The notes under the pieces were generated by a model. That model did not search any database, was not told where the DNA came from, and worked only from the letters and a program-made list of their open reading frames with translations. This document shows, in pieces, positions 63,759 through 64,000 of a DNA stretch of 64,000 nucleotides. The stretch comes from Komagataeibacter sucrofermentans DSM 15973 (GTDB taxonomy: Bacteria > Pseudomonadota > Alphaproteobacteria > Acetobacterales > Acetobacteraceae), in assembly GCF_040581405.1 (NCBI RefSeq), contig NZ_CP137157.1, positions 80,001-144,000 of the forward strand, read 5' to 3'. Each line of letters opens with the position of its first letter. Position 1 is the first letter of the stretch. The position numbers were made by a program, and so were the translations under genes.

Positions 63759-64000
63759 ATGAAGCTCTATATCTACGATCACTGCCCCTTCTGCGTGAAG
63801 CCGCGCATGATTTTTGGCCTCAAGCACATGCCGGTGACCGATGTCGTGCTGCTCAATGATGACGTGGAAACCCCAACCCGCATGATTGGCCGCAAGATGG
63901 TGCCGATTCTGGAGCAGGACGGCCATTTCATGGGGGAAAGCATGGACATCGTCGCCCATGTCGATGCCATGGATGGCAGGCCCCTGCTGACCGGCCCCAC
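63759..64000 (+). CDS. grxB: Glutaredoxin 2, 3' end beyond the window
   Basis: The first 80 residues are present. MKLYIYDHCPFCVKPRMIFG has the CPFC active site and matches GrxB closely, as do VVLLNDDVETPTRMIGRKMV and ESMDIVAHVDAMDG. GrxB is a GST-fold glutaredoxin that reduces mixed disulfides with glutathione. The frame runs off the right edge. Confidence 0.93.
   Translation, partial: MKLYIYDHCPFCVKPRMIFGLKHMPVTDVVLLNDDVETPTRMIGRKMVPILEQDGHFMGESMDIVAHVDAMDGRPLLTGP

Overview
The window reads as chromosome of an acetic acid bacterium (Acetobacteraceae, most like Komagataeibacter/Novacetimonas/Gluconacetobacter). This is inferred from an rRNA operon ending 23S-5S-tRNA-fMet, GC-rich backbone genes, an intracellular-type levansucrase (GH68), a Tat-exported gluconolactonase-like protein, an OprB-type porin and an extragenic repeat family shared by many backbone intergenic spaces. 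No species call is claimed.

Layout. 1-2940: end of an rRNA operon (23S partial, 5S, tRNA-fMet). 2941-24653: a genomic island of about 21.7 kb integrated at the 3' half of tRNA-fMet. A 45-bp copy of the tRNA 3' half marks its far end (24609-24653), next to a tyrosine integrase cut short by an IS3-family element. The island is more AT-rich than the backbone outside its IS elements and conjugation genes. It carries a remnant of a conjugation locus (3' end of trbG, trbI, DUF2274), three IS types (IS5, IS21, IS3), a 5' stub of a Fic gene, and a run of small putative defence or conflict genes. These are a two-TM protein with a cupin-like partner, a frameshifted uracil-DNA-glycosylase-like gene, a DUF3825 gene, two HEPN-like genes, and a three-gene operon encoding XRE-ASCH, PIN-GNAT-ASCH-like and an adenylate-kinase-like P-loop protein. 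A diverging GNAT-ASCH-like paralogue sits beside this operon. The set is the best candidate here for an undescribed toxin/defence system.

24654-64000: backbone. In order: EmrB-EmrA-outer membrane factor efflux operon; a pirin-like protein that has lost its metal ligands; a stand-alone TonB C-terminal domain; an OprB-like porin; an MFS pseudogene; rlmJ; levansucrase; a small cluster with phage-like flavour (holin-like, papain-like, lipoprotein); tRNA-Arg(CCG); an alpha/beta hydrolase lipoprotein; a zinc-finger protein-polA-SCO-like-peptide SBP gene run; DUF2501; an SbmA/YddA-type ABC transporter; a zinc ABC operon with a Zur-box-like palindrome between it and a LysE-type exporter; a TonB-dependent receptor; fumC; a gluconolactonase-like protein; a heme-oxygenase-like ABM protein; a reduced VirB7-B9-B10 (plus VirB1) set without ATPases; DUF1269; an MRJP-like beta-propeller; a lone Rieske protein; YqaE/Pmp3; and the start of grxB.

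The backbone genes serve export, envelope uptake of metals and sugars, and central metabolism. The island genes form a separate, transferred block whose mobility genes are broken, so it is probably fixed in place.
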